A DNA stretch of 64,000 nt from Stichopus chloronotus. Lineage: Eukaryota; Echinodermata; Holothuroidea; Aspidochirotida; Stichopodidae. The position numbers and the translations under genes were made by a program. Every line of letters starts with the position of its first letter. Positions within the stretch are counted from its first letter, which is position 1. Of this stretch, positions 43,401-56,900 are shown in pieces. Location of the stretch: the NCBI GenBank assembly GCA_021234535.1, contig CM037838.1, positions 12,545,929 to 12,609,928 on the forward strand. Reading direction: 5' to 3'. The notes under the pieces were generated by a model. It had not been told where the DNA came from. It worked only from the letters and a program-made list of their open reading frames with translations, and did no database searches.

Positions 43401-46400
43401 TGCACTTTAGCACCACCTGTACAGTGCACGGTTGCTTTCCCTTTGAAAAAAGTGTGTTCACAAGCGTTTCACTATACAACCTCTGATAAACCCACATAAC
43501 CTTTGACCTCAAAAACCTCCACAATCTTGCTCACTTAAACAGAAGTATACACCCTAACAAGTATAATTGGTTGTCTACATTCTGCCTACTGAGACCTCGG
43601 ATGACCTTTGACCTCTACCAAAAACAATCCCAGCTGACATTTTAATATGTCCTCCCAACACATTGAATTTGAGCTGCATTGCAGATTTCCTTCAAAAGCT
43701 AGTGTTATTGTTGTTGATGTTCTCAAGTTTTTCACATTATGGCCTCTGATGACCCCATATGACCTATAACCTCCAAGAAAACCATCGCAATGTTATCTAC
43801 TTAACAGCAAGCACATACACTCTAAGTTTGAAGTTCATGCAATATGTAATTTCTGAGATACTGCAAACATACTTTTTCTGCATACTGGCTGCTGTTGACC
43901 TCATATTACCTTTGACCCACCCAAAAACAATCCCAGGCTAGATCTTTGTAGGCTCTACCCACTCACTAGCTTTCACCTGTCTTGTCACTTTCGTTCAAAA
44001 ATAAAAAAGAGTGCTACAAAGACAATATACTTCTTTTCCTGAAACACTTTCATGCATTTTGACTTCCTTCTTGCATGTAGTGTAGTTTGCTTTCCGTGAA
44101 ATGTTTAACATTTTGGGGAGCATTTAAGATTGAAATACAGTAATTCTGATGAATAACATTTTTTGATACAACTGTTGTCATTGAACTAGACTGGCATTTC
44201 ACTGCCTATATAGGCTGTTCTTCCAAACATGTGGACTACAAGTTGGACAGTGCTAACAAAATGAATACAAGCTGTGGCTAAATTTTAAATGATTCTGTAG
44301 ATATTCACATGTGCTATGGAATTTTAAACTGGATTGATTCACAAACAATATAAAACAAGTTCGTTCTAAATGGGTTTTGCTGCTTTTTGAAAAAAAAAGA
44401 AGTGAAAATTCAGTAGCCCTAAGTAGTACCCTAAGACTTGTGTTTTAGTTGGAAAATATATCCGCCCAGCACACTCATCGTAAACTTATGACTGCCCAAG
44501 TAACATTGTGGGGAACATGTTTCGTATGGCTCGATCTCTATGAGTTTTTAAAAGGCACAATTTCAGAAGCAGTCAGTCAAGGTATGATCCAATTGGGGTG
44601 TGGTTCAAGGGCATGTCTCAGATGACTCGACCAGTGCTAATGGGAACTACCATTATAACAAAAATTCAGGAAATCTCCAGCTTCAGTCTTTGGAAATACT
44701 GCATGACATTTTCTTAATTTTCCATGCACTGGAGATCACATTATCATGAAACAATATTTGAAGATTTATTCTAAAATCTGGACACAACTAAGTTGTGCCA
44801 CTGTTTCAGCAGTTGTAATTTTTCAAGTACCATTGGAACTTAACTTTAGGTACATATAACAAAAAGCTCTACTGGGAAAAAGATTAACACACAACACCAG
44901 AATACATGGAACAAGTCAACAATATTTTGGGTACTACGTTAAAAGTGAATGATGTTGATCCTATGCATTGGAATATCTGATATATGGAGAAGGAAAGATG
45001 TCATATCATTACACACATCCTAAAACACGTACAGGTATTGCCGGTAATTTGTATTACATTATTGGTACCTTTTAACATTACTGTACTCTGTAAGTTTGCT
45101 TACAGTATCAGTTGTTTTTAAGTTGTAAAATAATTTTTCAGTTTATGGTGTGCATAAGGACGTGAAAAATTACAAATTTAGTCGTTACCGATCAATGACT
45201 TTAGATGCAAAATAACTTTTGACCACATCTTTGTGTAAGATGCCTTTTCATATAAAATTTAGACAACAGAATCATTTTTGAAGGTGCAAGTAGTTCCTAA
45301 AATAATATATTTTGATGTAATGTTCAAAGACACACTGGGTTTTGGTGACTTAAAAACTAAGTTTGAAGGCTCAGTAAGTTTTAAGGCACTAAATGCAAGT
45401 CTTCTCACAGTGAAAGTAATTTTGAGAAATGGAATATTAAAGATTTCAAAGCCCAACAAGTTTTGAAGGCTTCATTATTTGGCACAAATGACGATATATG
45501 TGGGAATTGCACATTTCTGATGTTCCAACTGAAAAGTTCCAAACATTATTTAGTATGTAGTCCAGTCCTGTAATCTGAGATGAAAGTCTGTAGTGAGTGA
45601 ACACTGTTGCTTAAGGTGCGACACCTTTAATATGGCAGCATTTTTCCTTCGGAGGTATGTACAGTATATGTATACTCATGGGGCAGAGAAAGGGACCAGA
45701 TGCTATTCATTGAGCTAACCATCACCCATGATCATGAATATGCCTATTTCAGTGTCATGCATGAGAGGTGCCATGGCCCACAATTAAAAATCAAACCTTC
45801 CTTGCTTTATGATGATCTATCGATCATAACAACATCAAGTATGCAATGATATCTATAGATATTTTTGATGCAAACTCACCTTCCACTGATTCATGTTCAT
45901 GTCTAATGTCTTGTTTACATGGCCATTTGTCCAGTTGACTACAACATAGAGACAAAAGTATGTATATTTAAGTTTATACATAGTAAATATTAATGGATAT
46001 GATCAGATTTACATGCATTAATTATGGATTTTGATATAAAAATAAATAAAAAATAATAAAACCAAGCCTTCACATTATGTGTACAGTAAATCTTTATTAC
46101 TACAAAGCCTTAAAGCCAGATTTAAGATTTGAATGTACAGCATTACTGTTGCATGTGTCTGCCTATCGACCCTTTGTAGTCTAGCACATCTTATGTAAAA
46201 GGTTGGCTTATTTGTGTGAAATATTACTAGGTCTGCTTTGTAGAAGCATGGCAAACTCACGGCTTTCCAGGTTTCAGTTCTGATTTGCGATTTGTTTTTA
46301 AACATGTAGATAAATTTGACATCCAGCACTTGTAATGGATATTTTGCAATCATATCCTTTTCACAACAAGAATCTACATCTAGTCTGAACTTTTACAATT

Positions 46401-49400
46401 ATCACCTCAAATGTCCATCATGGAAATTTAAGGTTTATTGGCAATTGAACAGGATGCAGAGGTAGTTTATCCCCTTTGGTATCTCTCTTAAGTACAGTGT
46501 ACATATTCACACTAGTAATGAACACTTGGCTGAATTGTAACCTGTGGAAGTTGCTTCATTCCGCCTGGGCTTTAGTCTTTCATCCCAACACTTGGACCAA
46601 GAAACAGTCTGTCCGTTCATTCCATTAGAGCTTTTAAGTTGGATAATTGACTACAAAGTATCTGTTCCATGACCGTTAAATGTGTTTTTCAGTGTAAAGG
46701 AAAGATTAAGATTTCAGATTAAGGGAAGTATATTGCATGCCATACTGCAAGTCAGAAATAGGGCCATGTTTTAAATGCAAACATCAAATTAGTTATATCA
46801 ATTCTGATTATCCAGAGCAATCTTAAAGGGAAATAAAGCATTTAAAATGCACCAACATGCCATGCAAATAAAGGAGATTTAAAACATTGTTAAAGCATTC
46901 AATCTCACCAATAAATGTCAGTATATCCACATTCATATTCTCAAATCATAATGAAAAAGATGAGTAATGAAAGATGAATTATTTGAATTTAAATTTGTGA
47001 AATTTTGTGTGAACAAATTATTCTCATGCAACATGTAACTAAATTCCTATCTGGGAGAAATTTCTTTCTTCAAGAGATGGTTACCACTCTTCAGCTTTAT
47101 TTTGAAGTGTGTCCATTCGTGTCCATAAATACTGGTTGAAATAGTATGATTTTCTTCTGTATGACAATCGAAACCTTATGTTCCTTAGAATTAACTACCT
47201 TTTTCAGGATCTCTTTAGAGACTGAAATTTGGATATGGTTTGTGAAGGAGTTTGAAGTAGACATTCATATCATGTCAACTAGTTCCTAACTCCTCTCTTT
47301 AACATTCACAATAATTCCAGTCACACTGAATTACCATTCCCGTTTGCATTCTCTAGGTCTAAATACAGAAACCTGCATGATCATCTACAATTCAACCATT
47401 TAGCTTCAGTCTACAGTAACAGCAATTGTACTTTAACTATTTAGTAATAGTATGCACTAGCAGCACTGCAGCAGCAAATGCCTCACATGAACCATGTAAT
47501 TTGATTGACTTCCATGTTCTGTCTCCTTATAAAGAACAATGAACCAGAATGCACAAATGCACTGAGGTTTCATTCAGTTTATACAAGCATTTTTGAATCT
47601 GACATCATAAGTATGTGACAAAAGCTTGGTCTCTGTCATATTAGACCAGTCAATTGTTATGTCACCAGACAAGATGTAAGAATCACTACATAGAAAATGA
47701 CATGTGTACATAAGTCAACATCATGCACACCTGCAAACTAGCGTTGTATAGGGATGGTCATTGTATGCCACCGTACTCAAAAGGGTCGTACAAAGTTCGG
47801 TCTTCCGGTGTTTACTAGACTTAATTAACCCTTTCTTTATTCCCCTCAGTCAGATTAGACAAGGCAATACATTAAAAAAATAAAACTTAGACCCTGTTTG
47901 TAGAAAGATTTCTTAATATGTAGCTGATTGGTAGATCATGGGTAGCGACCATTTGCATATGATGTCATAGACAATCATTTGCTCTTTGATTGGTCAGTGT
48001 TGTCACATACAGTAGACTTTCTGACCATCTACCCCAGGAAGCCACGAGGTCAAGCGCCAGCAACAGGGTCCACACTGGCAAATTTCTCATTGAACGGACA
48101 ACATCTCTCTTTTATGTAATTATGCAGGCCTGTGTCATCCTTTCGTGTCTCTTCTTCAACATCATGATACCAAAGTGCATACCACTCTCCCAATGATCAT
48201 CCTCTACTAATTCTGTGTGCAAGTTGGATGAATTATCAAATAAATGAAACTCTGGTCGCTAAATCCAACTCTCACTCTCTCGCTCTACTGTAGGTCATAC
48301 CTGGAACATCTGTGTTGTCAACAACATGGAACATCCTTCGCTGGGGCTGTCATATCAAGACAGAAAAAACCCCAAAAGCCCAATTAACATGACACTGGAG
48401 GACAAAGTGTCCAAACATCTTGTCCTGAGATTCCATATTTGGTTTTCACAAATAGATTGTTGTCCATCCAAAGCAATGATTGAGCTTCATGGAATATGAT
48501 GCTTTTGCATTCATTATGGTACACCACTACATCTGCATAACAGATGTCACGTCAGTGCAAGCACACCTTCTTGAGATAATGTGCTTACAAGGCTTTCACA
48601 TTTTGACCCCTGTTAACATCAAATAATGTTTGACCTCTACCAAAAGACAGGAGTCATACACTCAATGTGGTATATCTACATAAGCAGTAAGAAAACAGTC
48701 AAAACTTCCCTTCTTGAGATATCATGTTTACAAGGTTTTCACAGTTTGATTTTTGTTGACCTGAAATAAGCTTTGATCTCTCTAAAAACAATGGTTCTTG
48801 TTCACCTACATACTAAGTATGAAATTGTCCAAGTTTCCATTCTTGAGATATCATGTTTACAAAGTTTTCTAAATTCTACTATGTTGACCCCATATCATGA
48901 CCTTTGCCCTACACCAAAAATAACAAGGCACACGCACCTACTGTTTGCACACCTACAAACCAAGTATAAGATTTGTTCGAGCTTTCCCTTTTGAGATATC
49001 ATGTTTACAAGGTTTTCACAATTTGATCTCTGTTGACCTTAAACAACCCTTGACCTTTAAAAAACCAGCAAAGTCTTTGTACTCAATATGACACATCTAT
49101 GAAACAAAGATGACATCTGAATTTGAAAGTTGAAGAACAGGAAGCCCCATACTTATGGGATCATCAAGCACCCTATACCATGTTGATCATGGATGGACAC
49201 AGGCGAGATTAAGATTCGCTTACTCTTTTCAATAAGTGTCCAGAAAATATTGTGGTAGGGATGAAACTAGGCAATCGCCAATGCAAACCAATGCAAACCC
49301 AAGCCTGTTCCCATGACCACCATTTAACATCCTCATCAAATGTACGATCTTGAGCCACTTTCCCAAAGGCTGGGAGGGGTGGAGAACCTGCCCAGCTCAG

Positions 49401-50945
49401 CAGCCCATCAGTTGTACCAAGGAACCTGAAGCAGACAAGACCTAAATCAGACAACAGGAACCCAAACAGTCCCCTCAACACCACTGTAAACAGCTTTCAC
49501 TGAACAAGTCAAATTTGAATCCCTAGAAATTTTCCAAATAGTTCCACCTGGATTTGATCTGGGACCCAATGATGATTGCAAAATGGCCACTCTAACCATC
49601 AAGTTAACTCTCCACCGTAAATCCACATCTATCAAAGTGTAACTTCTTGAGATGATGTTATTTATTGTTTTCACAATGGAACCCCTTTTGATTCCAGATG
49701 ACCTATACCAAAGGCAACAGCATTTTTGTACTAAATGAGATACACTTACATATTTAACTTCAGACCTTCCACAGCTTCTCGTCTTGAAATATCATGTTTA
49801 TAAGATTTTTACAATTTGACCCTTTTGACCCCAAATGACTCTGGAAATCTATCAAAATAATTAAGTTCCTGCACTCTATGTGGTACATCTACATACTAAA
49901 ATCTGTCCAAGCCTTTGTGTGATGTTTACACAATTTGACCCCTACTGACCTCAAATGATGTTTGATCTCTACCACAAACAATAGTGTAATAAAACTCACT
50001 GTGGTACACCTACATACTAAGTATGAGATTCAAACTCTCCTTAATATCCTGTTAGCTATGTTTTCACAATTTGTCACCTATTGACCTCAAATGACTTTTG
50101 ACCTGAAAACATTAATGTTGAAATATTGTTAAATGGAATTTATAGAAATAACAAGCTCCTTTGTATGTTTCCAATGTCTGAAAGGATTTTTTTCTCCTAT
50201 GATCTTTGTAATGAAATTAACAAAGACTCTTCAGTAATGTAATTTTATTGACTTCTTTGCTATTTTATAGTTACAGGTACAAAATATATTGGAGATATAC
50301 AAATGCAACAATCACATTCCCAGGTAATTCAACTTCATGCACACACAACTACAGGTACTTACTTGTCATCTTTCTTGACTTCATTTTACTTATTTCAGTT
50401 TCATCTTCCAGGACTGGTGGGGGATTGGGAAGGTCCACGCTTTTGAAAGAGAAATATGACACAAATTAGGCAAAAGTGCCAAAAACAAAACTTATAGTGA
50501 GCAAATAAATAATAAATTCATCTTAGTTTCCACAACTTTCATGTGGATGTAGGTTGATTTGCTATTTAAACAATATTGTAATGTCAATCTTTTGAATGGA
50601 ACAAGCAAATATACATGTAGTTAGTAATGTAACTATATACTTTACATTGCCACTTTCATTCCACTGCAGTTAGTGATGAAAGCAAGAAGGTTCCTGCAAT
50701 CCATCTCATCTAGCTTCTGCTCCCACTGACATACTGATACCGCTTCAATGTTGGGGAGCCATGGTAAGATGATGCCACTGTTCAATGTCACCTGTTCCTG
50801 AGCTACCTTGTTGAGCACATCCACCAAGCTCAGATGTCTTATCTTGATTTGCTGCTTAATTTGTAAAATACAGAAAAGGTTTTAAATAAAGACAGATATT
50901 CAACAGACACAATGTGATTAAAATCATCATCAGCATCATCATCAG

Positions 50946-50992
<47 letters not shown>

Positions 50993-53900
50993 CGATTCTT
51001 CAAGCTAGAATGCTACACACTTATAAAAGCTACACTCACAATACACTACTATCAAAGGCAATCACTCAATGATATGTGAAGGATTCACCAAAGATTAGTT
51101 TGAAAATAACTTTAAGAGTTATTCAGATTTATCACTAGAAACAGTGGAAAACAAGGCTATTGAAATCCTGTATCTACAGTATTCATTATCAATCCATTTT
51201 TTTTTGACCAACAGTAGAATCATGTTACATTTTGCTCACCTTTATTTGAAAATTACTTACATGATATCGATGGTTAGTGATTTACATACATTTCTACATT
51301 TGACATCCGCACATCATCACCACTGGCAAAAGGACAATTCTAAGGGAATTTAGAAGATCTGAGAGGCACCTGAGAAATTGTAATCTGTGTAGAGGTTCCT
51401 TTCATACCACCTCCTTAACTCTTACATATGTGAATTCTGAATAGAGAAAATTAAGTACTTCAAAAATGCTCACAACAAACTGATCCTTAAAAACTTGGGA
51501 GTAATTCTGCACACCCATTAAATCCATTTACTATATTTTTCTTACATGGCAGATAATGTAAACTATGCATGTTTGTATTCCAATAGATCTAATTCAGTGG
51601 TGCAAATTGCCATAATCATAATTAGCCTGAAGCTACAGCCAAAACCAAGTGATTAGTGATGTTATGATTACCTTTGAATTAGATGCATACTCCAACATCG
51701 AGACCTTCGACCCTTGCAATAGCCTATTATCTCCACCTCTTATCGTAACGGCATTTCTCAAGACTTGCCTCACAGCATTATGAACGTTATCATCCTCAAT
51801 GGATGAATCTAATTCAGCAAAACAAAGTGCAATACAATTGAATACATACTCTGGCACAACTCCATCTTTTCCCGTGTAAACTTTTTGAAGACCTTTCATT
51901 ATGCAGTGACCGCTGAAAGGACAGAAATAGCTTGTGAAACGAAGAACGTAATGAAGATCTGCAGGATTTATCAATCTGAGGTGTCCGTGAAGGAAGTCTT
52001 GGTGACAATTTTCAAGGATCTTACGTTTCAGAACCGATGAAAAATGTTCAGCAGCAAACCATTCTTGGATTACTTTATGCAAAAACTTCACCAGCAATGA
52101 CACTTTACAAGGATCTGAAACATTACTGGCACTCTGACGTGTGTCCTTCATCTTCTCAGGTGATACTCCTGATTGACTTCCTTCCAACTTCAAATACTGA
52201 TCTCTTCTTTTATGATCATGCTGTAACTGCACTTCAGTTTTTTTGTTCAGGTTGATCAGTTGCTTGTGAATCAGGCATTTGTTCTTTGATCTCTTCCTCT
52301 TGGAGATTTATTTCCTTACTCTCACTTCTCATCAAAATGTTTTCTTCTTCCACAAGAATTCCAGATTCTATCCACATTTTCAGATTAGGGACTTTTCTTT
52401 CAAGGAAGCTTTTTTGCCACATTAGTATTTGCTGTCCTTTGCATAGTCCATTAAAAGCTATTTCTGCTAGCTTATCTGAGTGCTCCATACCTTGGGTGTC
52501 TTTTTTCGATTGTGCCGATTTACTTGCAGATAATAAGTTATCAACCATGAGTTGCATGAATGGACCAATTCTTTCTAAATGATCTTTGATATTCTCTTCA
52601 AGTAAAGGCTCAATGTTGTGGACAACAAACGCAAAGAGCAGGGCATTACTGCAAATGTCACGAAGAAAATCAGAACTCTGAATAGCCATTTTCAACTTTT
52701 GCTGCCTTTCTTTGTCTTCAGGAACAATTCGATCAATGTACAAGCCTCTCTCTTTTTCACCGAACTGTCCCAACGTTAACTTTGGAAACTGACGGAACCC
52801 ATGTTCAAAGCCTGAGCGAGATGTAAGTAGTACTGTGCAGTTAGATAACTGATCTTTATTCATAACTGTATCAACAGCAGAGGCTTGTCCATCCTCAGGT
52901 TTGTGATTATACTCCTCGATTCCATCCAGGACAATGCAGGTCTTATTTCTCTCATTAGCACTGTTTAGAATGGCTTTGATGTCATCTTCACCTAGAGGTG
53001 CATCTTTGGGTAGATAAAACTTTGCAATGGCTTCAGTGATTGTTATGTCTTGAAGAAACTTCAAGGGTAAAATTATAACCATATTAACATCAATGAGATT
53101 TCCAATGCTCCAGTCATATGCTAACTGAAAAGCCAACATTGTCTTACCAGACCCAGGATCTCCCTCCACAATGAGCCGTGATTCATCTCGCAAATCTTGA
53201 TGAGTAAATATGTCTGTATAACTTAATGGCTTGGTAGGTGAAGATTTGGTTTTCATTCTTTTGTTTGCAAGAGTTAAGCTGCGAGTGACAAAAAGATCAG
53301 ATACTTTCCATTGGCATGACTTCTTCCAAGGTATTGGTGTCATACCTTCACACCAGCTCTTAATCTTTGCCTTCACACATTTGATAAACAAACTCTCCTT
53401 TTCTGCAACAAGGACAAAACACAATGAATGGCTCTCATTGTAGAGTGCAGACTTCTCAATTTTCTACAATTCAAAGGATTAGAGGTTATAATGATTAACA
53501 TCATCTGCCATATATGGAAACACAACAAAAACATTTTTCAAAATCATTAAAAGATCTTGTCCTTTGGTTGATTGTAATGCCTACTACTGATGTCAATGGG
53601 ATCTCTGCTTTCCACTCAAAATATTTCTTGTGCTAAAATGTACCCAACATGAATCTCAGGTCTAATTATCAAATGCAAAATATAACATATGCACTTCAAC
53701 ACAACAAACCTGCACATCACTGCAGAGAGATAACGTCTGGACAATGAGTGACTATACTTGCATCACTCCAGTTTCTTTTGTATCCTGGATATACTTCTTA
53801 CAGTTGTAAACAGTTATAAAACGTCCCATACAGATACCTATTTGTCCAAACACAGTTTTACTTCTAAAGGATATGCATTCAGAAATTTTTTATTTGTGAC

Positions 53901-56900
53901 ATTATACATTCACACCAAAGTGCCACACATTCAACACAGTGTCCTGAATTTTTGGCTGAAAAAAAAACTAAATTGCTCTTCACTCTACAATTAAACAATC
54001 CTTACTTATAAAATTTGTGCTGAAAGAAACATGGCATAGATTTCAGATTGGCATCAAATACAGGAAACTGATGGGAGAAAACAATATTTTAAATTTTTCA
54101 AACAACTCGTCCTGCTCTAAAGTCCTGTAAGTGTCCTTTTCTCAATGTTTGGCTTACCACTAAACTCTGCCAAGCTGCAATCTTACACAAACCTGTTGGT
54201 TGTCTTTTCTACACTTCGTGATTATCATCCCGTGTCCCAATTCAGAGGATAAGTCATAACATGAAACTGCTGGGTACAGCCCTTTCTAATGCTCTGCTAA
54301 ATGAGTTAGTGTAAACTGTGAACATTATATCCTGTAGCTAAAATTGAGAATGGGAGCAGAGATTCATAACAAGTTTTGTCTGAGATTGTCTGAATTCTGA
54401 ATTTTCTTCATGAGGTGCATCAGAAAAGAATTTTACAAGGCTTTTAAGGTCTGAAGAGTTGTCAAATTAAAGTAGTTTACAATGCTTACTATGAACATAA
54501 GAAGTATATTTTGCTTTATTTCTAGGATTAATTCCACTATTCCTTTTTGTAAAATGGGTGATCATAATGAATAGACTATTTCATGGTTTTGTAGTGAATA
54601 AGGACAAACATGGTTGGGAAGCTTTTATGTGGCATTACAAGAGGTGTCCAACGACCTATTGCAGAATGGTGGCAGGAAAACAAATTATTAAATTTTCATG
54701 AAATAGCACTCAATCTACCATTAAACATTAAAAGTCACAACTGTTGATTAAGCTAATTTAGATAAGGAAATCCCCACACCAATGATTAACCTCTGTCAGC
54801 AAGTTAATTCATGCTTGAGTGACCCACCACTTTGTGGTTTATTAGATTTCGAAGGTCTGTGTGGATTATGGACTACACCATTGAGACAGAGGGGTGATCA
54901 CATATTTTTCTATAAGTGCAATGAACCATTTCAAACTACATATTTCTTAAAAAATCCAAAACTCCCAAATGAAATATGCTATTGAGGTATTTTTACCAAA
55001 GAAAGAGAAAAAAATACTCCCAACTTTTATGGAATATCAATTGCCCTCAGTGGCCAATACCATTAAACGTAGCAGCTGAGCATGCACAATTGTCAGGTGT
55101 TACAGCATTTCTGGCAACAGGAGACTATTTTGGCTTCCCAACAGGTCAGAAGAGCAAGACTGCCCAGGGCAAATAATCAAAATTAATGTGTCACTCATTC
55201 TGCAATGACTTGTTTCATATATTGATGCTACTTGCATTTATCTTCATTTATTAATTCACCTTTCAATGTCTTTGCTGGTGTCTTGAAATCACTTCTCTCC
55301 TCGACTAGGATCTGATATTCTTCTACCTTGGCAGCAGCCTGCACGAGATGGAGCTCTCTTAAAGCAGGTAATAGTCTACCAACATCATGGGGATTGATGT
55401 AACCTTTCCTCTCCAGAGCCATGGTAAGTGCAAGTCCTGGGCTCTTACTGCTGGTGACAGCTTCCTTTTCTTCATCAGTAAATTTAAAGTAATTGCACAA
55501 TTTCTCAGGTATTGACAACGTCAGATGGGCAGAAAGAGCAGCTAGGAATGTTTCAAATGATGTCTCATCATCTACAAAATGTCAAAAATATAGCAATACA
55601 CATATTTTTATGTCCCTGTAACATTCCAGGTTGTACATTTTTAATACACGATGTTGATATGTATGCAATGCATTTATTTTGTTTTAATGTACTTAATAAA
55701 TTTCATGCATTTCCTTTGCTTTAATTGTCAATGCAAAACAACACCCCAATTTCTTTCCTTTGGACATAGGCCAATACACTAATCTAATCTTTTGTAAGTT
55801 CATCACTGGTAATTACCCCTAACGATCTTTGGCCTGAAAAAAAAAAAAATGCTTTTTTTTCTCAAGAACACGTACCTTCGCATGCTTCCCAAACTAAACT
55901 CCTCACGACTCACCCATGCATCATGGACGCAAACTTTAAACCAGAATGCAGAAATGCATCGTGGTTTCGATGATCTATTAGAGAGAAATTTTTTTCTGAA
56001 TCTGGTATAATAGCATTAGTATGTGTCACATTTGTCACATTTTCACAATTTGACCCCTGCTGACCCCAAATGACCTTTGACCTTCACAAAAAACCTTAAG
56101 GTTCCTCTACTCAACATGGTACAACTACAAACAAAACATGAGATCTCTACAAGTTTCCTTTCTTGAGATATTGTGTTTTCAAGGTTTTCACAACTTGACC
56201 CCTGATGACCCCAAATGACCTTTGACCCCTACCATACACAATAGGATTCTTCTTCTCAATATGGTACACCTACATACTAAATATGAGATCACTACAAGCT
56301 TCCTTTCTCGAGACATCGTGTTTTCAAGGTTTTCACAATTTGACCTCTGTTGACCCCAAATGACCTTTGACCTTCACCAAAAACAACAGGATTCTTCTTC
56401 TCAATATGGTACACCAACACACTACATATGAGATCACTACCAGCTTCCTTTCTTGAGATATCATGGTTACAAGGTTTTCACATTTTGACTGCTGTTGACC
56501 CCAAATGACCTTTGACCTCCACCAAAAACAACAGGGTTTTTCTTCCTAATGTGGTACACCTACATACTACATATGATATTTGTCCAAGCTCCCCTTCTTG
56601 AGATATCGTGTTTACAATGTTATCACCATTTGATCCCTGTTGACCCCAAATGACCTTTGACCTCCACCAAAAACAATATGGTTCCTATACTTAACATTGT
56701 ACAACTACATACAAAACATGAGATTTCTACAAGCTTCCTTTCTTGAGATATCATGTTTTCAAGGTTTTCACAGTTTGACCCCTGTTAACCCAAAATGACC
56801 TTTGACTTCCACCAAAAATAATAGGGTTCTCCTTCTCAATGTGGTACACCTGCATACCAAATATGAGATCTGTCCAAGCTTCCCTTCTTGAGATATCGTG

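Noticed and set aside
52232..52252. Programmed -1 frameshifting at the A-AAA-AAC heptamer in the NACHT exon
   Set aside because: The heptamer is in the right frame for a -1 slip, but the helical-domain 2 frame needs +1 (or loss of one A). A -1 slip leads into a different frame, so a simple indel is the better reading.
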